A DNA stretch of 50,507 nucleotides from VRUE01 sp044867925 (lineage in GTDB: Bacteria > Actinomycetota > Thermoleophilia > Solirubrobacterales > 70-9), in assembly GCA_044867925.1 (NCBI GenBank), contig JBIOVV010000099.1, positions 1 through 50,507 of the forward strand, written 5' to 3'. Shown here one piece after another: positions 14,164 through 21,003 of the stretch; the first letter of the stretch is position 1; each line of letters starts with the position of its first letter. The notes under the pieces were generated by a model. It made no database searches, was not told the origin of the DNA, and saw only the letters and a list, made by a program, of their open reading frames with translations. A program made the translations under genes and the position numbers.

Positions 14164-15051
14164 ATGGCGAAGCAACGGCAGTCCCTCAGCGGCAAGGTCG
14201 TCGCGATCACCGGCGGTGCGCGGGGGATCGGCAAGGCGACCGCCACGGCGCTGGTCCGCAAGGGCTGTCGCGTCGCGATCGGCGACCTCGACCTCGAGCT
14301 GGCTGAGCGCACCGCGGGAGAGCTGGGCGGTGGCACCGTCGCGCTGCCGCTCGACGTCACCGACCGCGGCTCCTTCGCCGCCTTCCTCGACGCAGCCGAA
14401 CGCGAGCTCGGCCCGCTCGACGTGGTCGTCAACAACGCCGGGATCATGCCGGTGACGCCCTTCGCCGAGGAGTCCGACGCCTCGCTCAAGCGCCAGCTCG
14501 ACATCAACGTCTACGGCGTCATCGTCGGCATGCAGCTGGCGATCGAGCGCTTCCGCCCGCGGGGGAGGGGGCAGATCGTCAACCTCGCCTCGCAGGCCGG
14601 CAAGGGGGGCTTCCCCGGCATCGCCACCTACTCGGGCACGAAGCACGCCGTGGTCGGGATCAGCGAGGCCGTGCGGGCCGAGCTGCGCGGCAGTGGCATC
14701 GAGATCGCCTGCGTGATGCCGACCGTGGTCAATACCGAGCTGACCTCGGGCGTCGGCCAGCGGCTGATCCGCCCGGTCGAGGCCTCCGACGTCGCCGATG
14801 AGATCGTCGACGCCCTGGAAGTGCCCCGCTTCGACGTCTGGGTGCCGCGCATCAACGGCGCCTTCTTCAAGATCGTCTCCAACCTGCCGCGCGGCATGCG
14901 CGAGGGCCTCGGTCGCCTGATGAAGGTCGACAAGTTGATGACCGAAGTCGACCACGGCGCCCGCCACGCCTACGAGGAGCGAGCCGCCGCGAGCCGGAGC
15001 GAGTCCGAGCGAGCGGCCGGCGAGCCCAGCCCCGAGCGCGAAGCCGCCTGA
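14164..15051 (+). CDS. Short-chain dehydrogenase/reductase
   Basis: A 295-residue classical SDR. The Rossmann cofactor motif is GGARGIG (17-23), NNAG is at 90-93, and the catalytic Ser-Tyr-Lys are S143, Y156 and K160 in YSGTK. D41 after the second strand (GDLDL) favours NAD(H). The last 35 residues are an Ala/Glu/Arg-rich tail outside the fold. It would oxidise or reduce a hydroxyacyl or steroid-like substrate together with the upstream thiolase; the substrate is inferred only from the operon. Strong Shine-Dalgarno present. Confidence 0.88.
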   Translation: MAKQRQSLSGKVVAITGGARGIGKATATALVRKGCRVAIGDLDLELAERTAGELGGGTVALPLDVTDRGSFAAFLDAAERELGPLDVVVNNAGIMPVTPFAEESDASLKRQLDINVYGVIVGMQLAIERFRPRGRGQIVNLASQAGKGGFPGIATYSGTKHAVVGISEAVRAELRGSGIEIACVMPTVVNTELTSGVGQRLIRPVEASDVADEIVDALEVPRFDVWVPRINGAFFKIVSNLPRGMREGLGRLMKVDKLMTEVDHGARHAYEERAAASRSESERAAGEPSPEREAA

Positions 15052-15094
15052 GCGCACCGCGAAAACAGCCTGGGTCTCGAGCCCCGGGCGCTGT

Positions 15095-15100
15095 TACGAT
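15095..15100 (+). promoter_or_regulatory. -10 hexamer TACGAT, leaderless promoter
   Basis: TACGAT lies 7 nt before the ATG at 15108 of the methyltransferase, allowing independent expression from the SDR gene 56 bp upstream. Confidence 0.5.
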
Positions 15101-15107
15101 CGGGCCC

Positions 15108-15749
15108 ATGGGGAGTCTCTACGACGCCACCTGCGGTCGCTGGTTCACCGCCTGGTACGGCAGGATGATCCAGCGGGTCGACGACAAGGGGCTGCGCGAG
15201 ACCCGGCGCGAGGTGCTCGACCAGGCAAGCGGCCGAGTGCTCGAGGTCGGCAGCGGGACCGGGGCGAACATCCCGCTCTACCCGCCGGCGGTTGACCTGG
15301 TTCTGAGCGAGCCCGATCCGCACATGCAGAAGGCGCTGCAGCGCAAGCTGGCCGAGCCCGGGTCGCGCCCGGCCGAGCTGGTCCAGGCGGGAGCGGAAGA
15401 CCTGCCGTTCGAGGACGCCAGCTTCGATTGCGTCGCCTGCACGATGGTCCTCTGCACGATGCCCGACCCGGCAGCCGGGCTCGCCGAGGTGGCGCGGGTG
15501 CTGAAGCCCGGCGGGAAGCTGCTCTTCTTGGAGCACGTGCGTTCCGAGGATCCAAAGCTGGCCTGGGCGCAGGACCGGCTGGAACGGCCCTGGCGCTTCG
15601 TCGCCGACGGCTGCCACTGCAACCGGGACAGCCTGGCCCTGATCGAAGAGTCGCCTCTCACGGTCAGCAGCTCGAAGCAGGGCACGATGCCCTACTCGCC
15701 ACCGCTGGTCAGGCCGCTGGTCTACGGCAGCGCCGTTCTCGACGCCTAG
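15108..15749 (+). CDS. SAM-dependent methyltransferase, UbiE/METTL7-like
   Basis: A 213-residue class I methyltransferase. SAM motif I is VLEVGSGTGANIPLY (about 44-58), acidic motif II is LSEPDPHM, and motif III is VLKPGGKLLFLEHVRS. The C-terminal GCHCNRDSLALIEES and PPLVRPLVYG are typical of METTL7/UbiE-like proteins that methylate small lipophilic acceptors or thiols. The substrate is unknown. It follows the SDR and could belong to its unit but has its own -10 box. Confidence 0.82.
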   Translation: MGSLYDATCGRWFTAWYGRMIQRVDDKGLRETRREVLDQASGRVLEVGSGTGANIPLYPPAVDLVLSEPDPHMQKALQRKLAEPGSRPAELVQAGAEDLPFEDASFDCVACTMVLCTMPDPAAGLAEVARVLKPGGKLLFLEHVRSEDPKLAWAQDRLERPWRFVADGCHCNRDSLALIEESPLTVSSSKQGTMPYSPPLVRPLVYGSAVLDA

Positions 15750-15781
15750 CGCGCGCGGCGCTCAGCCGGGAGGGCTATTGC

Positions 15782-16219
15782 CTATTGCCCGAGATCCCGA
15801 AAGCGGTCGGCCAGCAGAGGCTGCAGGACCAGGACACCGGCGAGGATCGTCTCGGAGACCACGATCCAGGCGAGGCCGAGATCGTCGAGGGAGTTGGCGT
15901 GCCCGGCGGCGCGGTGCTCGGCAAGCAGCAGGGCGATCGCGATGCCCAGCAGGGCCGCGATGCCGGCGCCGACGACGAAGCCGAGCCATTCTTCGAACTC
16001 GATGCCTTGACCCATCCGCGGCATCAGCCAGACGACCTCGACCACATAGGCGGGCACGAGGATCGCGCCGATCGTGCTCAAGCTCCGCAGCAGCTCCGGC
16101 GAGGCCGCCGGAAGCGCGCCGAGGAAGAAGGCGAAGCCGAGCGCGGCGAGCGCGACCGACCAGAGGGCCAGCAGGACGCCCTTCGTAGTCGGTTCGAGGA
16201 CAGGAAGGCCGAGGCGCAT
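15782..16219 (-). CDS. Four-helix membrane protein of unknown function
   Basis: A 145-residue integral membrane protein with four predicted hydrophobic segments (about 17-35, 46-66, 80-100, 116-136) and short loops. A conserved-looking feature is WLMPRMGQGIEFEEW between helices 2 and 3. I do not recognise the family. Its own leaderless promoter (TAGACT) and ATG start are clear. It converges with the methyltransferase across 32 bp and follows the DsbA-like gene at a distance of 138 bp, so it is probably a separate unit. Confidence 0.7.
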   Translation of the reverse strand: MRLGLPVLEPTTKGVLLALWSVALAALGFAFFLGALPAASPELLRSLSTIGAILVPAYVVEVVWLMPRMGQGIEFEEWLGFVVGAGIAALLGIAIALLLAEHRAAGHANSLDDLGLAWIVVSETILAGVLVLQPLLADRFRDLGQ

Positions 16220-16226
16220 CGCGGCA

Positions 16227-16232
16227 AGTCTA
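16227..16232 (-). promoter_or_regulatory. -10 hexamer TAGACT, leaderless promoter
   Basis: TAGACT lies 7 nt before ATG 16219 of the four-helix membrane protein. Confidence 0.6.
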
Positions 16233-16301
16233 TTCAGCCCGTCGGGGCTGGTTCTGCCGATCTAACGCACGATAATGGTGGTTATGTCAACTCAACCACG
16301 A

Positions 16302-16346
16302 AGTGCAACGCCCTACGGTCCTCTCGGGCGCCCAACGCGTTGCACT
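16302..16346 (-). terminator. Hairpin downstream of the DsbA-like gene
   Basis: AGTGCAACGC (16302-16311) and GCGTTGCACT (16337-16346) form a perfect 10-bp stem with a 25-nt loop. It lies 12 nt past the TAA stop of the DsbA-like gene. There is no T-tract. Confidence 0.65.
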
Positions 16347-16357
16347 GGAAGGGCTTA

Positions 16358-17065
16358 TTAGCCGGCGCTTGAGATCGCCGATTCGAGATCGCCGGCGGAG
16401 CCGGGCGTCTCCAGCGCTTCCACGCCCGCGGTGCGCGGGCCATCGAGAGCGAACGACGGCGTGCCGGTGAAACCGAGGCTTTCCGCTTCGCTGGTGCTCG
16501 CCGCGACCGCGGCGAGCACCTGGCTGCTCCTGCGCTCACGGTTCCACCGGGCGATGTCCGATACGCCCGCGGCCTTGGCGACCGCGGTGAGGAACTCGTC
16601 GGTGACGTAGCCCGAGCCCTCGGCGCCCTGGTTGCGGTAGAAGACCTCGACGAAGTTCCAGCCCCGGCCCTGCGCGCCGGCGGCGATCGCGGCGGCGCCG
16701 GCGGGCGTCGAATCGGCGTCGATGATCGTGAAGTTGCGGAACTCGATCCTGGCTTTGCCGGTGCGCACCTGGCTCTCTATGACCTGCGGCAGCACCTCTT
16801 CCGCGTAGCCCTTGCAGAACGGGCACTGCAGGTCGGCGAACTCCAGCAGCTTCACCTCGGCGCCGGGATCGCCGAGGACCATGCCCCGCTGCGGTATTCC
16901 GGCCAGCTCGCCGTCGACCTGCGCGGCGCCGACGACGTTGTCGCTGTCGCCGCCCTCGCTGCCACTCTGGCTGACCACGATCAGGACCGCGACGACGACC
17001 AGTGCGAGAAAGGCGGCTGCGCTCGCCAGCTTGACCAGCCGCTGGCGGCGCTCGGTCTCGTTCAT
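16358..17065 (-). CDS. Membrane-anchored DsbA-like thiol oxidoreductase
   Basis: A 235-residue protein with a cytoplasmic N-terminus, one transmembrane anchor (about 13-32), an acidic Gly/Ser linker and a thioredoxin-fold DSBA domain. The redox site is CPFC (81-84) in EFADLQCPFCKGYAEEVLP. The cis-proline loop is GFTGTPSFAL near the C-terminus. It should oxidise cysteine pairs in exported proteins and be recharged by the VKOR encoded immediately upstream, with whose stop it overlaps (ATGA at 17062-17065). The VKOR plus DsbA pair is an established actinobacterial disulfide system. Confidence 0.9.
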   Translation of the reverse strand: MNETERRQRLVKLASAAAFLALVVVAVLIVVSQSGSEGGDSDNVVGAAQVDGELAGIPQRGMVLGDPGAEVKLLEFADLQCPFCKGYAEEVLPQVIESQVRTGKARIEFRNFTIIDADSTPAGAAAIAAGAQGRGWNFVEVFYRNQGAEGSGYVTDEFLTAVAKAAGVSDIARWNRERRSSQVLAAVAASTSEAESLGFTGTPSFALDGPRTAGVEALETPGSAGDLESAISSAG

Positions 17066-17493
17066 GGCTCGGTCCCCACGTAGGCGAGCATGCGCACCGT
17101 GTTGGCGGCGAACAGCAGTGTCATCAGCACGGCGCTGGCGACGCACCACTGGCAGATCGCGTCGATCGTGAAGAGCTCCAGGTAGGTCAGGTAGAGGCTG
17201 TATCCGAAGCCGACCAGCGAGATCGCGAAGCCGGCGATCCGCGGCGCGTCGCCGCGCAGCAGCGCGCAGCCCAGCAGCAGCACGTAGCCGGCGATGCCGA
17301 AGACGGCGATGTTGACGCCGAGCAGATGCGAGTAGGAGCTTTCCGCGACGGTCTGGCAGCCGCGGCCGCCGGCGATGCAGACGGGCGATCCTCCGCCCGA
17401 GTCGGCGATCGCGATGTAGGTGGCAACGCCGATGCCAAAGGTGGCGAGGAAGGTCGCCAGACCGCGCAATGTTCCCTCGCCGGGGGGCTTCAT
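17062..17493 (-). CDS. Vitamin K epoxide reductase family protein (DsbB functional analogue)
   Basis: A 143-residue four-helix membrane protein. The paired loop cysteines C39 and C46 (SPVCIAGGRGC) and the quinone-proximal CQWC (C114, C117) are those of bacterial VKOR. It passes electrons from the DsbA-like partner to menaquinone. ATG 17493 (MKPPGEG) is supported by a TAGGTT box 7 nt upstream, whose TAG is also the stop codon of the preceding hydrolase gene. Translationally coupled to the DsbA-like gene. Confidence 0.9.
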   Translation of the reverse strand: MKPPGEGTLRGLATFLATFGIGVATYIAIADSGGGSPVCIAGGRGCQTVAESSYSHLLGVNIAVFGIAGYVLLLGCALLRGDAPRIAGFAISLVGFGYSLYLTYLELFTIDAICQWCVASAVLMTLLFAANTVRMLAYVGTEP

Positions 17494-17500
17494 CGCTGGC

Positions 17501-17506
17501 AACCTA
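17501..17506 (-). promoter_or_regulatory. -10 hexamer TAGGTT sharing the hydrolase stop codon
   Basis: TAGGTT is 7 nt before ATG 17493. Its first three bases (17506-17504) are the TAG stop of the upstream hydrolase gene. Confidence 0.55.
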
Positions 17507-18331
17507 TTGAAGGTTTCTGCAGAAAGCCTCAATTTCCCGTGAGAGACGCCCACCTTGCCAGGCCAGTGGCGACTGCCCCTCGGGCTCGCTGATCAGCCTC
17601 GCCCCCGGCATTCGCTCCGTGTACTCGCGCGCCACCGCGTAGGGATGGCCCGGATCGGCGGCGTCGTGGCTGGCGACGACCAGCGCCGGCACCGCCAGCC
17701 CTTCGAGCTCGGCCGGCGACTCGAACGGCCGCGATCGCGGTACGTCGTGCAGCGCCGCGGCCACCGCGTCGAGGTGGCGGTGGCGTTCCATCCGTTCGCG
17801 GGTGAAGCGCAGGACCGCGTCGCGCCAGGCCGGTGCGATGTCCTGGGAGCCGACGCAGGAGACGAAGCCGTCGATGCCGCCATCTCTCAGCGCCGCGGCG
17901 AGGCCGTCCCAGTAGCGCAGCGACTCTGCCGCGACGCTGCCGTCGTAGGCGGGTCCGACCACGACCAGGCCGGCAACCAGGCTCGGCTCGCCCAAGGCCA
18001 GGGACAGCGCTGTGTGGGCCCCCATCGAGTGGCCGACGACGACCGCCGGAGCCCCTCCCGCCTGCGTCTCGATCACAGCCTTCAGATCCGCGACCAGGCG
18101 TGGGTATCCATAACCCTGCCCGCCGGGCGCGGGATCGGACTCGCCGTGGCCGCGGGCGTCGTAGCCGATCACCCTGTGGCCGGCGCGCTCCAGGCGGCGC
18201 GAGCCGTGGACCACCGAGCGGCGCGTCGCGGTGATCCCATGGCAGAGGACGATCGCGGGCCCCTCCCCCGCCGTCTCTCCGCGGAGCGTCGGGCCGGCGC
18301 CGACGGCGAACGCCTCCGCCTCGCCGGGCAT
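17504..18331 (-). CDS. Alpha/beta-fold hydrolase
   Basis: A 275-residue hydrolase. The oxyanion HG is at 31-32 (LCHGITATR), DARGHGES at 58-65, and the nucleophile elbow GHSMGAH places Ser at 102. An acidic candidate is in VASHDAADPGHP. At the place where the catalytic His normally follows a Gly near the C-terminus the sequence is EGQSPLAWQGG, with Gln instead; the His of DPGHP is the only nearby alternative. Either the triad is rearranged or activity is altered. Start ATG 18331 overlaps the peroxiredoxin stop (TGATG). Substrate unknown; co-transcribed with a redox group. Confidence 0.82.
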   Translation of the reverse strand: MPGEAEAFAVGAGPTLRGETAGEGPAIVLCHGITATRRSVVHGSRRLERAGHRVIGYDARGHGESDPAPGGQGYGYPRLVADLKAVIETQAGGAPAVVVGHSMGAHTALSLALGEPSLVAGLVVVGPAYDGSVAAESLRYWDGLAAALRDGGIDGFVSCVGSQDIAPAWRDAVLRFTRERMERHRHLDAVAAALHDVPRSRPFESPAELEGLAVPALVVASHDAADPGHPYAVAREYTERMPGARLISEPEGQSPLAWQGGRLSREIEAFCRNLQ

Positions 18332-18831
18332 CAAGCGATCGTCGAGAGCGCGCGCCCGATCTCCTCGACGGACTGAAAGCGGGCGCCGGTGCGGGACACG
18401 TGGCGGTAGCGGACGATGCCCTCGGCGTCGACGATGAAGATCGCACGCTGGATGTAACGCCCCCCGGGCGTGTCCTCCAGCTCGGTGAAGCGGGCGAGCG
18501 GCCCCAGCCACCCGGTCACGCCGTAGCTCTTGCTGACGGAGAGATCCTCATCGGCCAGCAATGGCAGGTTCAGTTCCTGCTCTTCGGTCCAGCGCTCGTG
18601 CGAGTCGACCGACTGCGGTGAGATGCCGACCACTTCGGCGTCGAGCTGATCGAGCTTGTCGGACTTGTCGCGGTAGGAGCAGAACTGGGCCGTGCAGACG
18701 GTCGTCGCGTCGCCGGGATAGAAGGCCAGCACCACGTTGTGACCGCGCTGCTCGGAGAGCCTGTAAGTCACCCCGCCGGTGCCGGGCAGCTCGAAGTCCG
18801 GTGCCGTATCCCCCACGTCGACCTTGGCCAT
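18331..18831 (-). CDS. bcp: Thioredoxin-dependent peroxiredoxin, BCP/PrxQ type
   Basis: A 166-residue peroxiredoxin. Peroxidatic C46 and resolving C51 lie in TTVCTAQFCSYRD, the five-residue spacing of PrxQ. The FYPGD and R123-type active-site Arg regions are present. It reduces H2O2 and organic hydroperoxides using thioredoxin, in the cytoplasm (no signal). Coupled to the following hydrolase by TGATG. The start is supported by a TAGTCT box 6 nt upstream. Confidence 0.92.
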   Translation of the reverse strand: MAKVDVGDTAPDFELPGTGGVTYRLSEQRGHNVVLAFYPGDATTVCTAQFCSYRDKSDKLDQLDAEVVGISPQSVDSHERWTEEQELNLPLLADEDLSVSKSYGVTGWLGPLARFTELEDTPGGRYIQRAIFIVDAEGIVRYRHVSRTGARFQSVEEIGRALSTIA

Positions 18832-18837
18832 CGACGC

Positions 18838-18843
18838 AGACTA
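18838..18843 (-). promoter_or_regulatory. -10 hexamer TAGTCT, leaderless promoter of bcp
   Basis: TAGTCT is 6 nt before ATG 18831, between the cyclophilin stop (18850) and bcp. Confidence 0.6.
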
Positions 18844-18849
18844 GAGCAG

Positions 18850-19533
18850 CTAGCCCTTTTCGATCGTGATCTTTTCGATCAGGACCGTCTGCTTCGGTTT
18901 TTCGGCCGGCGTGCCGAGCGCGGCGATCCGTTCGACCACGTCGTATCCCTCGCTGACCTTGCCGACGAGCGCATATTCGGGCGGCAGCCCGGCGTCGGCG
19001 GCGGTGACGATGAAGAACTGACTGCCCGAGCTTCCGGGCGGCTCGGCCGAGCTCTTGGCCATCGCCACGAACCCTTTGGTGTAGGCGAAGTTCGGCGGCG
19101 GCTTCTCGACCACGGTGTAGCCGGGCCCGCCCAGCGTCGTGCCGGACGGACTCCCTCCTTGGATGACGAAGCCAGGAGCGATGCGCGGGAAGTCGAGGCC
19201 GTCGTAGAAGCCCCTTTCGCTGAGGTAGACGAAAGAGTTGACCGTCTTCGGCGCCCAAGGCGACGAGAGCGCGATCGCGAAGCTGCCGCAACTCGTCTCG
19301 ACCAGCGCGGCCAGCCGGTCGTTGCGCTTCACCGTCTGCGGCGGCGCCTTCAGGCTGACTTCCTTCGGCGCCGGCGCTTCGACCTGCTTGCAGCCGTCGG
19401 CGCTCGCCTTCGTCGCGGTGGAGTCATCGCTGCCGCCACCGCTACGGCCGATCAGAATGGCCGCCACCACGGCGAGCGCGATCACCACGAAGGCGGCAAG
19501 GATGATCAAGCGACGGTCGGCCCCCTCCTGCAT
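18850..19533 (-). CDS. Membrane-anchored cyclophilin-type peptidyl-prolyl isomerase
   Basis: A 227-residue protein with an N-terminal membrane anchor (about 8-27), a Gly/Ser/Asp linker and a cyclophilin domain from about residue 75. Typical segments are NSFVYLSERGFYDGLDFPRI, FVIQGGSPSGTTLGGPGY, GFVAMAKS and GSQFFIVTAA. It would catalyse proline isomerisation in secreted proteins outside the membrane. Neighbouring PrxQ, VKOR and DsbA genes make an exported-protein folding group. ATG 19533 is preceded by TAGGCT at 9 nt. Confidence 0.9.
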   Translation of the reverse strand: MQEGADRRLIILAAFVVIALAVVAAILIGRSGGGSDDSTATKASADGCKQVEAPAPKEVSLKAPPQTVKRNDRLAALVETSCGSFAIALSSPWAPKTVNSFVYLSERGFYDGLDFPRIAPGFVIQGGSPSGTTLGGPGYTVVEKPPPNFAYTKGFVAMAKSSAEPPGSSGSQFFIVTAADAGLPPEYALVGKVSEGYDVVERIAALGTPAEKPKQTVLIEKITIEKG

Positions 19534-19542
19534 CGGCGCGAA

Positions 19543-19548
19543 AGCCTA
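19543..19548 (-). promoter_or_regulatory. -10 hexamer TAGGCT, leaderless promoter
   Basis: TAGGCT is 9 nt before ATG 19533 of the cyclophilin gene. Confidence 0.55.
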
Positions 19549-19588
19549 GAGGATCGATCCGCTGTCCCCGAATTGCGATCATCGCGGC

Positions 19589-20077
19589 GTGGATGCCCCC
19601 GCGCTGACGCCGCTTGCCGCCGCCGTGCTCCACGTGCCGGTGCCGGAGCGCGCCCTGCTGATCGGCTGCGGCGCCGGCGAGCCGGCGTTTTTCCTGACCC
19701 GCGAGTTCCCCGCCGCGCGCGTGCGCGGGACCGACGCTTCGGCGACCCTCGTTCGCCGGGCCCGGTCCAAGGTGGGGCTCGATCCGGAGGGACGGGTGGC
19801 CTTCAAGCAGGCGAAATCGGACGACCTCCCCTACCCCGACGCTTTTTTCGACCTCGTCGTCCACGCCGATGGACGGCTGGCGCTTGCCGAGGTGGCCAGG
19901 GTGCTGCGCGGCGGCGGTCACTTCATCCTCACCGCCGAAGCGAGGCGAGGGCCCGCCGCCGGCGCCAGGGAGCGAATTCTTCGCCGCCGCCTGGCCCGAC
20001 GGCGCCTCGTCGTCGAGCAGGCCGAGGCAGCCGGCAGCGGCAACTTCTTCGTCGCCCGCCTCGGCGATGCCCACTGA
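19589..20077 (+). CDS. Short class I SAM-dependent methyltransferase
   Basis: A 162-residue protein with SAM motif I LLIGCGAGEPAFFLTREFP (about 23-41), acidic RGTDAS, a DLPYPDAFFDLVV segment and VLRGGGHFI, as in UbiE/COQ5-type methyltransferases. It is shorter than most (about 200-250), with only a small C-terminal beta region and little substrate-binding cap. The substrate is unknown. GTG 19589 is the likely start; the hexamer upstream (TGCGAT) is a weak -10. The next gene has its own promoter. Confidence 0.72.
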   Translation: MDAPALTPLAAAVLHVPVPERALLIGCGAGEPAFFLTREFPAARVRGTDASATLVRRARSKVGLDPEGRVAFKQAKSDDLPYPDAFFDLVVHADGRLALAEVARVLRGGGHFILTAEARRGPAAGARERILRRRLARRRLVVEQAEAAGSGNFFVARLGDAH

Positions 20078-20092
20078 GCGCCGCGAGGCATC

Positions 20093-20098
20093 TAGTCT
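20093..20098 (+). promoter_or_regulatory. -10 hexamer TAGTCT, leaderless promoter
   Basis: TAGTCT is 8 nt before ATG 20107, heading the lipid-kinase, murT, methyltransferase, gatD unit. Confidence 0.6.
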
Positions 20099-20106
20099 GG
20101 CGCGCG

Positions 20107-21003
20107 ATGGATATCGAGGGCATGCCGCTGACGCTCCTGGTCAACCCGGCGTCCGCGCACGGCCGCACGCTGAAGCTGCTGCCGGCGATCGAGCAGGAGC
20201 TGGATGCGCTGCGAATCCCATTCCGGGTCGAGCGCACTCGCGGCCTCGAGGACGGGGCCGAGCGGGCGCTGCAGGCGGTCGAGGCAGGCGAGGTGCCGGT
20301 GGTGATCAGCGGCGACGGCCTGCTCGGCGCCGTCGGTGGCGCCATGGCCGGCAGCGAGACTCCGCTGGGGATCGTGCCCGGCGGCCGCGGCAACGACCTC
20401 GCCCGCGTGCTCGGCATCCCCGACGAGCCGGCCGAGGCCGTCGCCGTCATCGCCGCCGGCCACAGCCGCCGCATCGACGTCGGCGAGGCCAACGGCAGGC
20501 GCTTCCTCGGCATCGTCAGCGTCGGCTTCGACTCCGAAGCCAACCGGCTCGCCAACGAAACGACCTTCATGCGGGGCAACCTCGTCTACGCCTACGCAGC
20601 GATCCGGACCCTGCTGGGCTGGAAGCCGGGCCGCTTCACGATCCGGGTCGGCGAGGAGCGAACCCGGATCAGCGGCTACTCGGTATCGGTCGCCAACAGC
20701 CGTGCCTTCGGCGGCGGCATGTTCATCGCCCCCGCTGCCGAGCTCGACGACGGCGAGTTCGACATCGTCGCCGTCGGCGAGGTCGGCAAGCTGCGCTTCG
20801 TGGGTAACCTGCCGAAGGTGTTCAAGGGCACCCATGTCGACGAGGAGGAGGTGCGCGTCTTCCGCGCCGCCCAGCTGGAACTGACCGCCAGCAGGCCCTT
20901 CCCCGTCTACGCCGACGGCGAGCACCTGACCGACCTGCCGGCATCGCTGCGGGTCCTGCCTCGTGCCCTCAGCGTTCTCGTGCCCGCCGGCGCCGGGACC
21001 TGA
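20107..21003 (+). CDS. Diacylglycerol kinase-like (YegS/BmrU/DAGK) protein
   Basis: A 298-residue lipid-kinase-fold protein. LLVNPASAHGR starts the DAGK catalytic domain. The nucleotide loop reads VVISGDGLLGAVGG instead of the common GGDGT-xNE, and the second motif is PGGRGNDLARVLG instead of PxGTGND, so the subfamily is divergent at both active-site loops while keeping GDG and GND. A beta-sandwich C-terminal half follows (FGGGMFIAPAAELDDGEFD). Likely phosphorylates a diacylglycerol-type lipid at the membrane. Directly abuts murT (TGA then GTG), so a role in envelope lipid or cell-wall synthesis is plausible but inferred. Confidence 0.82.
   Translation: MDIEGMPLTLLVNPASAHGRTLKLLPAIEQELDALRIPFRVERTRGLEDGAERALQAVEAGEVPVVISGDGLLGAVGGAMAGSETPLGIVPGGRGNDLARVLGIPDEPAEAVAVIAAGHSRRIDVGEANGRRFLGIVSVGFDSEANRLANETTFMRGNLVYAYAAIRTLLGWKPGRFTIRVGEERTRISGYSVSVANSRAFGGGMFIAPAAELDDGEFDIVAVGEVGKLRFVGNLPKVFKGTHVDEEEVRVFRAAQLELTASRPFPVYADGEHLTDLPASLRVLPRALSVLVPAGAGT

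Larger units (their letters stand above)
16220..16357. other. Intergenic region with AT-rich island and hairpin
   Basis: 138 bp between two minus-strand genes. It contains the promoter of the membrane protein gene, an unusually AT-rich stretch at 16271-16290 (GATAATGGTGGTTAT followed by the complement of TTGACA), and a 10-bp hairpin at 16302-16346. Confidence 0.55.
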
